Shown here in pieces: positions 8,026 through 17,942 of a stretch of 64,000 bases of DNA. The position numbers and the translations under genes were made by a program. Origin of the DNA: Arcobacter sp. (GTDB lineage Bacteria; Campylobacterota; Campylobacteria; Campylobacterales; Arcobacteraceae); contig PKUK01000001.1 in NCBI GenBank assembly GCA_002869535.1, positions 1 to 64,000 on the forward strand, written 5' to 3'. Each line of letters begins with the position of its first letter. The first letter of the stretch is position 1. A model generated the notes under the pieces. The model worked only from the letters and a program-made list of their open reading frames with translations, had not been told where the DNA came from and made no database searches.

Positions 8026-8953
8026 AAAAATATTTATAGAAATTCCTACATGGTTAGGCGATGCAATTATGACTACCCCTGCAATTGAAAATATCATCAA
8101 AACCTATCCCAATGCAGAGATTACAATGTTGGGTTCGTATGTCTCAACACAAGCTTTGGGAAACTTTAAAAACGTCAAACGTATTCTTGTTGATAATAGT
8201 AAAAAAGCTAAGAACCGTTATGTGGGTTTATTTAAAATTGCTAATGAAATAGGCTCAGTAGACTTAGCCATCTCTTTTAGACGAAGTTTTTCTTCTAAGT
8301 TAATGATGTTTTTTATTAAGGCTCAAAAAAAATTCAACTATAAAAGACTTGTGAAAGAAGAAAAACATCAAGTTCTTCGTTACAATGACTTTATCAATCA
8401 TGCGTTAAATTTAAACAACCTCCCTGGTGATTTAAAACTCTATTTTGAACCTTTTTCATACTCAAAACCGACTTTAGGAATAAACCCTGGGGCAACTTAT
8501 GGTAGTGCAAAAAGATGGTACCCAAAAGAGTTTGCAAAAGTTGCTGTTGAGCTAGCATTTAAGTATGATATTGTAATTTTTGGTGGTCCTGGGGAAGTTG
8601 ACATTGCTAGTGATATTGAAAAATCTTTAAAAGAAAATGGTATAAAAAACTACCAAAATATAGCTGGAAAGACTAGCATTCCTGAGCTTATTGAAAAAGT
8701 TGAAGGGTTAGATATTTTTATTACAAATGATTCTGGACCTATGCATATAGCAGCTGCTTTTAAAGTTCCTACTTATGCAATTTTTGGTCCTACAAGATAC
8801 AAAGAGACAAATCAATGGAATAATCCCAATGAGCACATTATCACTAAAAACTTAGAGTGTGCACCTTGTATGAAAAGAGTATGTCCTTTAGGGCATCATG
8901 ATTGTATGAAGCTTATAACTTCAGATGATGTGTTAAAGGTAATAAATGAATAA
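8018..8953 (+). CDS. waaF: Lipopolysaccharide heptosyltransferase II
   Basis: 311 residues from the ATG at 8018. A longer frame to 7928 would run deep into the previous gene. The N-terminus 'EIPTWLGDAIMTTPAIENI', the 'ITNDSGPMHIAAAF' donor-binding block and the cysteine-bearing C-terminus 'CAPCMKRVCPLGHHDCM' are diagnostic of WaaF, which adds the second heptose of the inner core from ADP-heptose. It overlaps the previous gene by 8 bases and the next by 8 bases. Arginine codons change within the gene: CGN codons appear up to about 8385 and only AGA after 8500, which suggests a recombination joint. Confidence 0.92.
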   Translation: MVKKIFIEIPTWLGDAIMTTPAIENIIKTYPNAEITMLGSYVSTQALGNFKNVKRILVDNSKKAKNRYVGLFKIANEIGSVDLAISFRRSFSSKLMMFFIKAQKKFNYKRLVKEEKHQVLRYNDFINHALNLNNLPGDLKLYFEPFSYSKPTLGINPGATYGSAKRWYPKEFAKVAVELAFKYDIVIFGGPGEVDIASDIEKSLKENGIKNYQNIAGKTSIPELIEKVEGLDIFITNDSGPMHIAAAFKVPTYAIFGPTRYKETNQWNNPNEHIITKNLECAPCMKRVCPLGHHDCMKLITSDDVLKVINE

Positions 8954-9818
8954 AAACTTATCAATTTATTTCAAATCAAAAAACATACTTATAGATGAAC
9001 TTCTAAAAAAAGAAAATATAAAACTCCATAAAAAACAAAATATTTTGGATAAATTAACTTTCAAGAGTAAAACTTATCCTGATATCTATTTTCATAGTGG
9101 AGTATTAGATGAAGAGTCAATTGAGTTAGTTGAAAACTCTAAGAAAACTATTGCTAATTCATATACTATGAAACAAGAGATGATAAAAGCTTGCAATATT
9201 ACAAATGATAAGATTGAGGTTATTTATCCCACAATAACTTCAACATATCTAAAACCAAAAGAGTCAAAAGAAATATTGTCACAAGAGTTAAATCTTAATA
9301 AAAAAGATAAAATCATACTTTTTCATGCAAAGAATTTAATGAAAAATGGAGTAATAGAGTTTTTAAATATAATAGCAACATTGAGTGCAAATAACTTTAA
9401 AGCAATAATTGCAGGTGATAGTAAACAAATCTATACTCTAAAATTTAAATTCACTAAATATAATTTAGATGATAAAGTGATGCTTTTAGAAGATTATAAA
9501 AATATGGATTTGTTATATAGTGCTGCTGATATTTATATACTACCTACATATATAAAAGCTTTCTCTTCAAATGTTATAAAAGCTATGTTTTATAAAACAG
9601 CAGTTTTTGTAAGTGCAAATAGTGCCTCAAGAGAAGTTATTGATATATTTTCAACAATGGATTCACCAAGTGATAGGTCAATGCAGTTTAAAGTAGAAGC
9701 AATCTTATCAAATAAAGATGAACTAAAAAATATAAAAAAAACAAACAAAGAAACAGCGGATGAATTTTTATTTGATATCCAGTTTAAAAGATTAGAAGAA
9801 ATACTTTCTGATATTTAA
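8946..9818 (+). CDS. Glycosyltransferase family 4-like protein
   Basis: 290 residues, shorter than a full GT-B enzyme because the N-terminal domain is reduced. The C-terminal half has the donor-site features: 'IILFHAKNLMKNGVIEFLN', 'AIIAGDSKQI' and 'ADIYILPTYIKAFSSNVIKAMFYKT', the last matching the E-x7-E region but without its first glutamate. It is the last gene of the glycan operon, overlapping waaF by 8 bases. Its codon use is like the genome core (AGA, ATA). It probably completes the core region; donor unknown. Confidence 0.78.
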   Translation: MNKNLSIYFKSKNILIDELLKKENIKLHKKQNILDKLTFKSKTYPDIYFHSGVLDEESIELVENSKKTIANSYTMKQEMIKACNITNDKIEVIYPTITSTYLKPKESKEILSQELNLNKKDKIILFHAKNLMKNGVIEFLNIIATLSANNFKAIIAGDSKQIYTLKFKFTKYNLDDKVMLLEDYKNMDLLYSAADIYILPTYIKAFSSNVIKAMFYKTAVFVSANSASREVIDIFSTMDSPSDRSMQFKVEAILSNKDELKNIKKTNKETADEFLFDIQFKRLEEILSDI

Positions 9819-9840
9819 ATTAAACTTAAGATAAAAAAGA

Positions 9841-9846
9841 TATAAT
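9841..9846 (+). promoter_or_regulatory. Candidate -10 box for rpmB
   Basis: TATAAT occurs 33 bases before the rpmB start, after the end of the glycan operon. The upstream sequence is AT-rich with no clear -35 hexamer, as is usual in this phylum. Confidence 0.55.
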
Positions 9847-9878
9847 TCGCAGATATTTTGAAAACAGAAGGAAAAATA

Positions 9879-10067
9879 ATGTCAAGAAGATGTGCAATAT
9901 CTGGAAAAGGACCTATGGCTGGAAACAACGTAAGTCATGCAAAAAACAGAACAAAAAGAAGATTTTTACCTAACTTAAGAACTGTAAGAGTTACTTTAGA
10001 TGATGGTACTACACAAAAAATTAAAATATCAGCAAAAGAGTTAAGAACTCTTAAGAAAAACTCATAA
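9879..10067 (+). CDS. rpmB: 50S ribosomal protein L28
   Basis: 62 residues beginning '[21 protein letters not shown]', the conserved start of L28, and ending in a lysine-rich tail; this is the normal bacterial length. The ATG at 9879 is preceded by 'agaaggaaa' at 9866-9873, which decides the start over an in-frame ATG-equivalent at 9858. It is a structural protein of the large ribosomal subunit. Only one cysteine is present, so it is not the zinc-binding (C+) form. Confidence 0.96.
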   Translation: MSRRCAISGKGPMAGNNVSHAKNRTKRRFLPNLRTVRVTLDDGTTQKIKISAKELRTLKKNS

Positions 10068-10068
10068 T

Positions 10069-10093
10069 AGAGGCACTAAAATAAAGTGCTTCT
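10069..10093 (+). promoter_or_regulatory. Hairpin covering the ribosome-binding region of the K+ channel gene
   Basis: AGAGGCACT (10069-10077) pairs with AGTGCTTCT (10085-10093) with one G-U pair and a 7-base loop. The 3' arm ends directly before the ATG at 10094 and occupies the place where a Shine-Dalgarno sequence should be. No T-tract follows, so it is unlikely to be a terminator. It could limit translation of the channel from rpmB transcripts. Confidence 0.4.
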
Positions 10094-11224
10094 ATGAGCA
10101 TCTTTCGTAATTTAAAAAAATCCCTTGGCTGGGAAATAAGAACTACAAAGCCAGAATACGATCTTAACCCCTTAATATATCAACAGTTAAAACCATTTAG
10201 AGTACCTTTAGTACTAGTACAATTATTAATGATGATTGGTACAGTTGGATATGTGCTTATAGATGATTTTCCAATATTAGATGCTATTTATCAAACAGGT
10301 ATCACTTTTACTACAGTTGGTTTTGGAGAGATTGCTCCAATTTCTGATGCGGGTAGGTTTTTCACCGTCACACTTATTATTTTTGGGTTTGCTTTGTTTA
10401 CTCTTTCAATTGCTGTACTAATTGATGCAATTGTAAAAGGTAACCTGATTGAACTATATAAGGAAAGAAATATGCTTTATAAAATTGCAAGACTTCGTAG
10501 ACATTTTGTTATCTTTCATCACAATGAATATACAATTCAGCTCGCTAGACAATTTAGAGAGAATCATGTACCTTTTGTAGTAGTTGATCCAAGAGAAGAC
10601 ATAGAAGAGATAGCAAAAGAGTACAACTACCCATATTATGTATGTGAGGAATCTTTTACTGAAAGAGCCTTTTTAAAGTCTCACTTATCATCTGCAAAGG
10701 GTGTTATTACACTTGCAAGAAATATTTCTGATAATATTACACTTATTGCATCTGTTAGACTTTATGAGAAAGAGTTAGGAAGAAACAAACCATTTTTGAT
10801 TATCTCAAATGCAGAAACACAGCATGATAAAGAGAGATTAAAAAAACTTGGGGCGGATAAAGTTGTAGCTCCTCCATCACTTATGGCAAAAAGAGTTTCG
10901 GCTATGGCAGTTCGACCTGATATGGAAAATGTACTTGAAGAGTTTTTATATAAACCTGATACTCCTATTGATATGGAAGAGGTATTGGTACGTGAAAGTT
11001 CATGGTTAGTAACAAGACAGCTAAAAGATATTCATTTAAGAGATAGATATAAGGTTTCTGTGATAGGTATTACAGAAAAAAGAGGAAGATTTATTCAAAT
11101 GCCAAAAGGTTCAACTATTATTGAAGGTGATTGTAAATTACTTTTAGTAGGTAATCAAAAAGGTATCGCAAAAGCAAAAATTTTAATAAATCAAAAAGTT
11201 GTACCAGAGGAGTGTTGTAGCTAA
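10094..11224 (+). CDS. Potassium channel protein with RCK (TrkA-N/TrkA-C) domains
   Basis: 376 residues. Two membrane helices (about 37-57 and 87-109) flank a pore loop with the selectivity filter 'TVGFGE' at residues 74-79, giving a 2-TM K+ channel. A cytoplasmic RCK/TrkA-N domain follows ('HFVIFHHNEYTIQLARQF', 'PFVVVDPRE', 'GVITLARNISDN') and then a TrkA-C domain from about residue 290. It is homologous to Kch/MthK-type ligand-gated channels of the inner membrane. The first glycine of the usual nucleotide-binding GxGxxG is not evident ('FHHNEY'), so ligand binding may differ. Its stop overlaps argJ by one base. Confidence 0.9.
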   Translation: MSIFRNLKKSLGWEIRTTKPEYDLNPLIYQQLKPFRVPLVLVQLLMMIGTVGYVLIDDFPILDAIYQTGITFTTVGFGEIAPISDAGRFFTVTLIIFGFALFTLSIAVLIDAIVKGNLIELYKERNMLYKIARLRRHFVIFHHNEYTIQLARQFRENHVPFVVVDPREDIEEIAKEYNYPYYVCEESFTERAFLKSHLSSAKGVITLARNISDNITLIASVRLYEKELGRNKPFLIISNAETQHDKERLKKLGADKVVAPPSLMAKRVSAMAVRPDMENVLEEFLYKPDTPIDMEEVLVRESSWLVTRQLKDIHLRDRYKVSVIGITEKRGRFIQMPKGSTIIEGDCKLLLVGNQKGIAKAKILINQKVVPEECCS

Positions 11225-12405
11225 TGTTTTCGATTTTTCCAATAAAAGGTTTTATAGACCAAATTGATGGTTTCTATTGTGATGGTATCTCTGCTGGTTT
11301 AAAAGCAAATAATAAAAAAGATATAGGTTTCATTTATAGTGATACTTTGTGTGATGTGGGAGCAGTTTTTACAAATAACAAATTTCAAGCAGCACCATTA
11401 AAACACTATCAAAAATATTCGGCTAATTTTAAAACAAATTTTGTCTTGATAAACTCAAAAAATGCAAATGCGTTAACAGGTCAAAAAGGTATTGAAGATA
11501 TTGATACTATTTTTTCTTCACTAAATTTTGATATTAAAAATCCAATTATGAGCTCAACTGGAGTTATTGGAAATAGACTTCCAATACAAAAAATAGTTGC
11601 TGGAGCTAAGAAGTTTGATTTAACAAGTAAAAATGGTGAGAGTTTAAGTCAAGCTATTATGACAACAGATGCCTATGCAAAAACTTGTATGTATGAAGTT
11701 AAACTTGAAGATGGAACTAGTTTTAAAATAGGTTCAGTAGCAAAAGGTGCAGGAATGATAAATCCAAACCTTGCAACAATGTTATGTTTTATTTGTACTG
11801 ACGCAAAAGTTTCACAAGAGGCTATTCAAGAAGCTTTAAATGAAGCTAGTGAAACAACTTTCAATGCAATCTCAGTTGATGGAGATACTTCTACAAACGA
11901 TACTGTATTAGTATTGGCAAATGGTAAATCAAATGCTTATGATAAAGAAGCATTTAAAGAGGCTTTAAAACTAGTAATGCATGACATGGCTATGTTAATG
12001 GTTGCTGATGGTGAAGGTGCTAAAAAGAGTGTTGCCTTTGAAGTTATTAATGCTGCATCAAAAGAAGATGCAATGAAAGCTGCAAAAGCTTTATCAAACT
12101 CACTGTTAGTAAAAACAGCACTATTTGGAGAAGACCCTAACTTTGGACGAATAGCTTCAACAATAGGAGCTAGTAGAATAGCGTGTGATGAAAACACTTT
12201 AGTTATCTCTTATAATGATGTAGTTGTATTTAACAAAGGTGAAATTGTATTTGATGCAAAATGTGAAGAAGATGCTGGAAAAGTATTACAAAATAGAGAG
12301 TTTAAAATTATTTGTGATATAGGGCTTGGTAGTGAAAACTTTACTGCATATGGATGTGATTTAGGTTATAAATATGTAGAAATTAATGCAGACTATAGAA
12401 CATAA
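11224..12405 (+). CDS. argJ: Bifunctional glutamate N-acetyltransferase / ornithine acetyltransferase
   Basis: 393 residues, the usual length. The autocleavage site is visible as 'KGAGMINPNLATML', with T185 as the nucleophile created when the precursor splits into alpha and beta chains. 'SSTGVIGNRLP' forms the oxyanion-hole region. The enzyme recycles the acetyl group between acetylornithine and glutamate in arginine synthesis, in the cytoplasm. It starts at an ATG overlapping the stop of the channel gene (TAATG), so the two genes are coupled although functionally unrelated. Confidence 0.95.
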   Translation: MFSIFPIKGFIDQIDGFYCDGISAGLKANNKKDIGFIYSDTLCDVGAVFTNNKFQAAPLKHYQKYSANFKTNFVLINSKNANALTGQKGIEDIDTIFSSLNFDIKNPIMSSTGVIGNRLPIQKIVAGAKKFDLTSKNGESLSQAIMTTDAYAKTCMYEVKLEDGTSFKIGSVAKGAGMINPNLATMLCFICTDAKVSQEAIQEALNEASETTFNAISVDGDTSTNDTVLVLANGKSNAYDKEAFKEALKLVMHDMAMLMVADGEGAKKSVAFEVINAASKEDAMKAAKALSNSLLVKTALFGEDPNFGRIASTIGASRIACDENTLVISYNDVVVFNKGEIVFDAKCEEDAGKVLQNREFKIICDIGLGSENFTAYGCDLGYKYVEINADYRT

Positions 12406-12443
12406 CTGTTATAATAAAAAGAATTTAAAAACAAGGAAAACAT

Positions 12444-12665
12444 ATGTTTCATGAACACAGAGAAATAATAACTCAATTAAAGAGCCGTGATAACCACTTT
12501 CACAATCTTTTTGATAAACATAATGCTTTAGATGAAGAGATTGCACAATTAGAGAAAGCTCATGCTGATCAATTTGAAATTGAAACTAAGAAAAAAGAAA
12601 AGCTTAGACTAAAAGATGAGATCTATGACGTTGTTATAAAGTATAAAAAAGATAATAATTTATAA
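12444..12665 (+). CDS. YdcH family (DUF465) small helical protein
   Basis: 73 residues, almost entirely charged helix: 'HREIITQLKSRDNHFHNLFDKHNALDEEI' followed by 'KEKLRLKDEIY', which is the YdcH/SlyX-like DUF465 pattern and predicts a short coiled coil. The ribosome binding site is 'acaaggaaa' about 8 bases upstream, and TATAAT at 12409-12414 may be its -10 box. A strong terminator lies directly after. The family has no settled function. Confidence 0.85.
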   Translation: MFHEHREIITQLKSRDNHFHNLFDKHNALDEEIAQLEKAHADQFEIETKKKEKLRLKDEIYDVVIKYKKDNNL

Positions 12666-12685
12666 AAATTAGATTAAATTTGTAC

Positions 12686-12718
12686 AAGGGGGAGAGTTTT
12701 ATACTTTCCCCCTTTTTT
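12686..12718 (+). terminator. Rho-independent terminator after the ydcH-like gene
   Basis: An 11-bp stem with one G-U pair (AAGGGGGAGAG at 12686-12696 with CTTTCCCCCTT at 12704-12714), a 7-base loop and a run of T to 12718. It is one of the very few GC-rich runs in the window and the clearest intrinsic terminator. Confidence 0.9.
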
Positions 12719-12779
12719 ATTCACTAACACTAAGTAAAATTTGGATAAAATATCTAAATTTTATAACAAGGCAATATCA

Positions 12780-15338
12780 ATGGAAAACCTTTTTGAAAAT
12801 CAAGATATTATAGATATAAATATCGAAGATTCCGTAAAGTCTTCATACTTAGACTACTCGATGAGTGTAATTATTGGTCGAGCTTTACCAGATGCTAAAG
12901 ATGGATTGAAGCCAGTACACAGAAGAATACTATTTGCAATGCACGATTTAAATATGAGTGCAAGAGCACCATATAAAAAATCTGCAAGGATAGTTGGGGA
13001 TGTTATTGGTAAGTATCACCCCCATGGAGATACTTCAGTTTATGATGCACTTGTAAGAATGGCACAAAGCTTCTCTATGAGAGAACCACTTATTGATGGA
13101 CAAGGAAACTTCGGTTCAGTAGATGGTGATAGTGCAGCAGCTATGAGATATACAGAGTCAAGATTTACAAAAATCTCTGAAGATATTTTAAAAGATATTG
13201 ATAAAGATACTGTTAACTTTACAATGAACTATGATGATACTATAAAAGAGCAATCAGTTTTACCTACAAGAGTTCCTACATTACTTATGAATGGTTCTGA
13301 AGGTATTGCAGTTTGTATGGCGACAAAGATTCCTCCTCATAATCTAAATGAGTTACTTGATGCAACAATGCATATTCTTGATAATCCAGAAGCTACAGCT
13401 GATGAGTTAATGGAGTTTATTCAAGGTCCAGATTTCCCAACAGGTGGAACTATCTTTGGAAGAAGAGGTATTATTGATGCATATAATACTGGACGTGGAA
13501 GAGTTAGAATTAGAGCTAAACACCATATTGAAACTAGAGGAAAAAAAGAGATTATTGTACTTGATGAATTGACTTATCAAGTAAATAAAGCAAGACTTAT
13601 TGAGCTTATTGCAAACCTTACAAAAGATAAGCAAATAGAAGGTATTTCAGAAGTTAGAGATGAATCAGATAGAGATGGTATTAGAGTTGTAATTGAACTT
13701 AAAAAAGATGCCATGAGTGAAATAGTTATGAATAATCTATACAAATCAACTCCTATGGAGACTACATTTGGAATTATTCTTTTAGCTGTACATAATAAAG
13801 AGCCAAAGGTATTTACATTGCCTGAGCTATTAAATGTATTTATTTCACATAGAAAAACAGTAATTATTAGAAGAACTATATTTGACTTAGAAAAAGCAAA
13901 AGCAAGAGCTCATATCTTAGAGGGTCTTAAAATTGCCCTTGATAATATAGATGAAGTAGTTAAAATCATCAGAGCAAGTTCAAATGATGCTGATGCAAAA
14001 GAGAAATTAGAAGTGAGATTTGGATTAAGTGCAATCCAGTCACAAGCTATTTTAGATATGAGATTAGGAAGATTAACAGGTCTTCAAAGAGATAAATTAG
14101 AGGCAGAATATCAAGAACTTATGGCTATTATTGCAGAACTTGAAGCTATCCTAAAATCAGAAGAAAGATTAGTTGAAATAATCAAAGAAGAGTTAAATGA
14201 AATTAGAGAAAAATACTCATCTAAAAGATTAACTGATATTGAAGATTCTTATGATGAGATTGATATTGAAGACTTAATTCCAAATGAGCCAATGGTAGTT
14301 ACTATTACTCATAATGGATATGTAAAAAGAGTACCAATAAAATCTTATGAAAAACAAAGAAGAGGTGGTAAAGGTAAAGTTGCAGTTACTACTCACGATG
14401 ATGACTTTATTGAAAGATTCTTTGTAACTAATACCCATGATACCTTGATGTTTGTTACAAACATGGGGCAACTATACTGGTTGAAAGTTTATAGAATCCC
14501 AGAAGGAAGCAGAACAGCTAAAGGTAAAGCAGTTGTTAACTTAATCAACCTAAGACCTGATGAAAAAATTATGGAAATCATTCCAACAAGTGATTTTGAT
14601 GAGTCAAAATCATTGGCATTCTTTACAAGAAATGGTGTTGTTAAAAGAACATCATTAAAAGAATTCTCAAACATCAGAAGTAATGGTGTAAGAGCAATTG
14701 TTCTTGATGATGCAGATGAAATTGTAACAGCAAAAATCACAACTGTTGAATCTCAATACCTGATGGTTTTCACAAGCTTAGGTCAATGTATTAGATTTGA
14801 TATTGAGAAAACAAGAGAACAAGGTAGAAGTACAAGAGGTGTAAGAGGTATCAAGTTTAAACATGATAGTGACTTCGTAGTTGATGCAAATGTTGTTGAT
14901 AATGTTGAACAAGAGTTGTTAACAGTATCTCAAAAAGGTATTGGTAAACGAACAACAGTAGAAGAGTATAGAGAGACAAACAGAGCTGGAAGTGGTGTTA
15001 TTTCTATGAAATTAAGCGCTAAAACTGGTAGTGTTGTAGGTGCTGTATTAGTTGATGAAGCACAAGACTTGATGATTTTAACTTCTATTGGTAAAATGAT
15101 TAGAGTAGATATGCAAACAATCAGAAAAGCTGGAAGAAATACTTCTGGTGTAATTATTGTAAATGTTGATGCAAAAGATAAAGTTGTTTCAATAGCAAAA
15201 TGTCCAAAAGAAGATGATGATGAGTTGGATATTGAAAGTGCTGATACTATGGATGGTATTAATTTAGATGAATTTAATTTAAAAGATAAACCAGAAGAAA
15301 GTACAGTTGATAAAGATAATACTTTAGGAGAGGATTAG
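12780..15338 (+). CDS. gyrA: DNA gyrase subunit A
   Basis: 852 residues from the ATG at 12780; an upstream frame to 12741 has no homologous sequence. The breakage-reunion domain carries 'AAMRYTESR' with catalytic Tyr124. The quinolone-resistance region reads '[15 protein letters not shown]', with T85 and D89 at the positions equal to E. coli Ser83 and Asp87; T is the wild-type residue in this phylum. The C-terminal beta-pinwheel has an intact GyrA box 'QRRGGKG', so true negative supercoiling is expected. An acidic tail ends the protein. asd follows 2 bases later in the same transcript. Confidence 0.97.
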   Translation: MENLFENQDIIDINIEDSVKSSYLDYSMSVIIGRALPDAKDGLKPVHRRILFAMHDLNMSARAPYKKSARIVGDVIGKYHPHGDTSVYDALVRMAQSFSMREPLIDGQGNFGSVDGDSAAAMRYTESRFTKISEDILKDIDKDTVNFTMNYDDTIKEQSVLPTRVPTLLMNGSEGIAVCMATKIPPHNLNELLDATMHILDNPEATADELMEFIQGPDFPTGGTIFGRRGIIDAYNTGRGRVRIRAKHHIETRGKKEIIVLDELTYQVNKARLIELIANLTKDKQIEGISEVRDESDRDGIRVVIELKKDAMSEIVMNNLYKSTPMETTFGIILLAVHNKEPKVFTLPELLNVFISHRKTVIIRRTIFDLEKAKARAHILEGLKIALDNIDEVVKIIRASSNDADAKEKLEVRFGLSAIQSQAILDMRLGRLTGLQRDKLEAEYQELMAIIAELEAILKSEERLVEIIKEELNEIREKYSSKRLTDIEDSYDEIDIEDLIPNEPMVVTITHNGYVKRVPIKSYEKQRRGGKGKVAVTTHDDDFIERFFVTNTHDTLMFVTNMGQLYWLKVYRIPEGSRTAKGKAVVNLINLRPDEKIMEIIPTSDFDESKSLAFFTRNGVVKRTSLKEFSNIRSNGVRAIVLDDADEIVTAKITTVESQYLMVFTSLGQCIRFDIEKTREQGRSTRGVRGIKFKHDSDFVVDANVVDNVEQELLTVSQKGIGKRTTVEEYRETNRAGSGVISMKLSAKTGSVVGAVLVDEAQDLMILTSIGKMIRVDMQTIRKAGRNTSGVIIVNVDAKDKVVSIAKCPKEDDDELDIESADTMDGINLDEFNLKDKPEESTVDKDNTLGED

Positions 15339-15340
15339 AA

Positions 15341-16378
15341 ATGAGAAGATTTAATGTAGCAGTAGTTGGTGCTACTGGTGCAGTTGGTGAAGAACTGTTT
15401 AGAGTTATGGAAGCATATGACTTCCCTGTTAATAAAATTGTTCCCTTAGCAAGTGCAAGAAGTTTAGGTAGTACTATTGAGTATAAAAATAAAGAGATAA
15501 ATGTTTTAGAGCTAACTGAAACTTGTTTCGAAGAAAATGAAGTAGATATTGCTTTTTTTAGTGCAGGTGGATCTATATCTGAAAAGTTTGCTAAATATGC
15601 TGTTGAAGCAGGTGCTGTAGTTATTGATAATACAAGTCACTTTAGAATGGACCCAACTATACCTTTAGTTGTACCAGAAGTAAATCCAGAAGATATAGCT
15701 TTGTGGAAACAATCAGGAATTATTGCAAATCCAAATTGTTCTACTATTCAAATGGTACTATCATTAAAACCACTTGATGAACTTTATGGAATCAAAAGAG
15801 TTGATGTATCTACATATCAAGCTGTTTCAGGAGCTGGTAAAAAAGGTATGGAAGAGCTTGTAAAACAAATGCAAGGTATGTTAGCTTTTAAATTAGATGA
15901 AGTAAATGTAGAAGCTTTTGCACATCAAATTGTAAATAATGTTATTCCTCAAATAGATGTAGCCCAAGATAATGGCTTCACTAAAGAAGAGATGAAAATG
16001 GTAAAAGAGACTCAAAAAATCATGCACAAAGATATGCAAATAGCTGCTACTTGTGTGAGAGTTCCAGTTCTTAGAAGCCATAGTGAATCTATCACTGTAA
16101 CGTTTGCAGATGATGTTGATGTTGATGTTAATGAAGTAAGAACTGCATTAGAAAAATTTGAAAATGTAGAAGTAATAGATGACCTTGAAAACAACGCATA
16201 CCCTATGCCAATTATTTCAACTGATACTGATATTACATATGTAGGAAGAATTAGAAAAGATATCTATTCTGCAAATATGGTTCACTACTTTAATGTTGCT
16301 GACCAAGTAAGAGTAGGGGCTGCAACTAACTCTGTTAGAATAGCACTTAAATGGATTGAGTTGGAGAACGACATTTAA
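15341..16378 (+). CDS. asd: Aspartate-semialdehyde dehydrogenase
   Basis: 345 residues. 'GATGAVG' at residues 10-16 is the NADP-binding loop and 'NPNCSTIQM' carries the catalytic Cys133. The enzyme makes aspartate semialdehyde for lysine/diaminopimelate, threonine and methionine synthesis in the cytoplasm. 'GGAGAGG' inside the gyrA end serves as ribosome binding site, and the stop overlaps the next ATG by one base (TAATG), so gyrA, asd and the YqhA-like gene form one coupled unit. Confidence 0.95.
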   Translation: MRRFNVAVVGATGAVGEELFRVMEAYDFPVNKIVPLASARSLGSTIEYKNKEINVLELTETCFEENEVDIAFFSAGGSISEKFAKYAVEAGAVVIDNTSHFRMDPTIPLVVPEVNPEDIALWKQSGIIANPNCSTIQMVLSLKPLDELYGIKRVDVSTYQAVSGAGKKGMEELVKQMQGMLAFKLDEVNVEAFAHQIVNNVIPQIDVAQDNGFTKEEMKMVKETQKIMHKDMQIAATCVRVPVLRSHSESITVTFADDVDVDVNEVRTALEKFENVEVIDDLENNAYPMPIISTDTDITYVGRIRKDIYSANMVHYFNVADQVRVGAATNSVRIALKWIELENDI

Positions 16379-16890
16379 TGATTGAAAAGCTTTTTGAAGC
16401 TGCCATGTGGAAGACAAGATTTCTTGTTCTTTCGGCAGTTATTTTTGGGCTCATTGGAGCTTTAGTTCTTTTTGTTGTAGCTAGTATGGATATTTTTGGT
16501 GTAGCTGTATATGCTTTTGATACAATTGTTGCAAGTGCACATCCAGAACATTTCCACGAAGATATTGTAAGTGGTATTATTGGAGCTGTTGATTTATATT
16601 TGATAGCAGTTGTTATGTTAATATTCTCATTTGGTGTATATGAACTCTTTATTTCTCCAATTGACCACTCACAAGTTGCAAAAGATGACTCAAAAATTTT
16701 ATCAATAACAACACTAGACCAACTAAAAGATAAAATAGCAAAAGTTATAGTTATGGTTTTAGTTGTAAACTTTTTTCAAAGAGTTTTACATACAAAATAT
16801 GATGGTGCACTAGAGATGCTATATTTTGCACTTGCGGTTACTGCACTATCAGTTGGACTTTTCTTTTTGGGAAAAGTTGGAAAGAAATAG
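16378..16890 (+). CDS. YqhA family (UPF0114) membrane protein
   Basis: 170 residues with three or four membrane helices: about 17-40, 68-92, 115-135 and 145-165. '[22 protein letters not shown]' at the N-terminus and '[14 protein letters not shown]' in the middle are features of the UPF0114/YqhA family of inner-membrane proteins, whose function is not established. It is translationally coupled to asd. Confidence 0.85.
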   Translation: MIEKLFEAAMWKTRFLVLSAVIFGLIGALVLFVVASMDIFGVAVYAFDTIVASAHPEHFHEDIVSGIIGAVDLYLIAVVMLIFSFGVYELFISPIDHSQVAKDDSKILSITTLDQLKDKIAKVIVMVLVVNFFQRVLHTKYDGALEMLYFALAVTALSVGLFFLGKVGKK

Positions 16891-16910
16891 AATACAAAAG
16901 GAAAATTATA

Positions 16911-17942
16911 ATGTCAAAAATATTTGTAGATGCATGTTTTAGAAAACCAACACCTTACACTCCTGTATGGATGATGAGACAAGCTGGAAGATACTTACCA
17001 GAGTACATGAAAGTAAGAGCTCAAGCTGGAAACTTTTTAAACCTATGCCATAATCCAGAATTAGCAGCAGAAGTTACTATCCAACCACTTGATATAGTTG
17101 GAGTTGATGCAGCTATTTTATTTAGTGACATTTTAGTTATCCCAAATGAAATGGGTATGCACTTAGAGTTTATCAAAGGTGAAGGTCCAATTTTCAGAGA
17201 TCCTGTTAAAACAGAAGCAGATATTGATGCTTTACTTGGTGGAAAAGAAGCCGCTGATAAATTAACTTACGTATACGATACTATCAAGTTATTAAAACAA
17301 AAGTTACCAGAAGATAAAGCACTTATAGGTTTTACAGGTGCTCCTTGGACACTAGCAACTTATATGATAGAAGGGCAAGGGACAAAGACATACAATATTT
17401 GTAAAAAAATGATGTACTCAAATCCAGAACTTCTACATAAAATTTTAAGAAAAGTAACTGATATAGTAAAACTATATATGGAAAACCAAATCAAAGCAGG
17501 GGCAGATGTTGTTCAGATATTTGATTCATGGGCAGCAGCAATAGAACCAGCTAAATACGATGAGTTTTCATGGAAATATATGGTAGAAATTGCTGAGTAT
17601 TTAAAAGAAAAATATCCACATATCCCGGTAATCATGTTCCCTAAAGGAATCCCTGCATTTTTAGACAAAGTTTATGGAAATTTTGATGTATTTGGTGTGG
17701 ATTGGGGAACTCCAATGGCACTTGCAAAAGAAAAACTTGGAGATAAATATGTTCTTCAAGGTAATATGGAACCTTGTAGATTATACTCAAAAGAAGCTAC
17801 AACAAAATGTGTTGAAGGAATTCAAGACATCATGCAAGGTGAAGGGCATATCTTTAACTTAGGTCATGGTATCTTACCTGATGTTCCAGTTGAAAATGCA
17901 ATTCACTTTGTAAAAGAGTGCCAAAGAGTTAGTAAAAAATAG
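16911..17942 (+). CDS. hemE: Uroporphyrinogen decarboxylase
   Basis: 343 residues. The N-terminal signature '[15 protein letters not shown]' supplies the conserved arginines that bind substrate carboxylates, and '[16 protein letters not shown]' is the second UroD signature. '[12 protein letters not shown]' near the C-terminus is also conserved. It converts uroporphyrinogen III to coproporphyrinogen III in haem synthesis (cytoplasm). A ribosome binding site 'aaggaaaa' precedes the ATG. The stop TAG overlaps the GTG start of the radical SAM gene by one base. Confidence 0.96.
   Translation: MSKIFVDACFRKPTPYTPVWMMRQAGRYLPEYMKVRAQAGNFLNLCHNPELAAEVTIQPLDIVGVDAAILFSDILVIPNEMGMHLEFIKGEGPIFRDPVKTEADIDALLGGKEAADKLTYVYDTIKLLKQKLPEDKALIGFTGAPWTLATYMIEGQGTKTYNICKKMMYSNPELLHKILRKVTDIVKLYMENQIKAGADVVQIFDSWAAAIEPAKYDEFSWKYMVEIAEYLKEKYPHIPVIMFPKGIPAFLDKVYGNFDVFGVDWGTPMALAKEKLGDKYVLQGNMEPCRLYSKEATTKCVEGIQDIMQGEGHIFNLGHGILPDVPVENAIHFVKECQRVSKK

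Noticed and set aside
13018-13062. Possible quinolone-resistance change in GyrA
   Set aside because: T85 and D89 are the wild-type residues for this phylum; no resistance substitution is seen.
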